This document shows, piece after piece, positions 63,922-64,000 of a DNA stretch of 64,000 bases. The notes under the pieces were generated by a model that saw only the letters and a list, made by a program, of their open reading frames with translations, made no database searches and was not told where the DNA came from. Source of the DNA: Amylibacter sp. IMCC11727 (GTDB taxonomy: Bacteria; Pseudomonadota; Alphaproteobacteria; Rhodobacterales; Rhodobacteraceae); contig NZ_CP122960.1 of assembly GCF_029854195.1 (NCBI RefSeq), forward strand, positions 124,001-188,000. The letters run 5' to 3'. The first letter of the stretch is position 1. Each line of letters starts with the position of its first letter. A program made the position numbers and the translations under genes.

Positions 63922-64000
63922 ATGACACAATCCAGTGATGGGGTCGTTATTGATGCCCAATTGTGGTCAATTAGCAAAGTCGACTCCGTAGCGGTGGAAT
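63922..64000 (+). CDS. start of an unidentified gene, cut by window end
   Basis: ATG 63922 with AAAAAAGG nine to ten bases upstream begins a frame open to the last base: MTQSSDGVVIDAQLWSISKV and about six more residues. Too short to identify. No signal peptide is apparent. It is divergent from the LysR gene across 205 bases, the usual layout for a LysR target. The gap holds no other frame of note. Confidence 0.55.
   Translation, partial: MTQSSDGVVIDAQLWSISKVDSVAVE

Overview
The window is an ordinary chromosomal core region of a Rhodobacterales (Roseobacter-clade) alphaproteobacterium. This rests on gene content and order: a RegB / SenC-RegA redox cluster, a mitofilin (Mic60) gene between hemD and hemY, AddA and AddB of the alphaproteobacterial type, a DivL-like PAS protein in front of tsaE, and several small Rhodobacterales-type families (DUF2853, DUF6478-like, DUF1761). 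Genes are densely packed with many ATGA or GTGA start/stop overlaps. I see no rRNA, tRNA, insertion sequence, prophage, CRISPR array, defence island or origin. No gene-free stretch exceeds about 260 bases. Genus and species cannot be set from the sequence alone.

Layout. 1-4.3 kb (+): end of a YaiI/YqxD gene, a HAD hydrolase, an ornithine-cyclodeaminase-family enzyme, SelO, and an alpha/beta hydrolase broken at a G9 tract. 4.2-7.9 kb (-): hemD, mic60, hemY. 8-10.9 kb (+): tsaD-gpsA, an EVE-domain gene, a DUF1761 gene. 10.9-14.8 kb (-): extensin-like protein, DUF2853, acyltransferase 3, ahcY. 15-16.7 kb: HD phosphohydrolase, a previously uncounted 51-residue gene and a divergent LysR regulator. 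16.7-19.4 kb: regA and senC (-) divergent from regB (+). 19.5-29.7 kb (+): a long co-directional run divL-like, tsaE, amgK, murU, addB, addA, trxA, headed by a perfect CtrA-type box. 29.7-32.9 kb (-): accD-folC and a CPBP protease. 33-37 kb (+): a lipoprotein, two conserved unknowns, fadH. 37.1-42.6 kb (-): a complete peptide-type ABC importer. 42.8-51.4 kb: proline iminopeptidase, ubiG, marR-nitrilase-grxC-comF, an NDUFAF5-like methyltransferase, hemH, and mutT-argJ-peptidylprolyl isomerase. 51.7-57.4 kb (+): secA followed by two envelope proteins. 57.4-59.8 kb (-): radC, map, sfsA. 59.9-62.8 kb (+): cinA-like, GNAT, AhpD-like and OmpA genes. 62.8-63.7 kb (-): a LysR regulator, divergent from a gene cut by the window end.

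Themes. Haem synthesis (hemD, hemY, hemH) and redox control (regAB, senC, trxA, grxC) recur. Cell-wall recycling (amgK/murU), tRNA t6A synthesis (tsaD, tsaE) and double-strand-break repair (addAB) share one transcription unit behind a cell-cycle protein.

I did not find an obviously new multi-gene system. The most interesting observations are: a RegB kinase lacking its redox-active cysteine; a kinase-less DivL-like protein behind a full CtrA site; a catalytic-triad gene split at a G9 homopolymer; a terminator hairpin lying wholly inside the 3' end of an ompA-type gene; an NDUFAF5 homologue with an eroded SAM-binding loop; and an uncounted 51-residue gene next to a LysR regulator.
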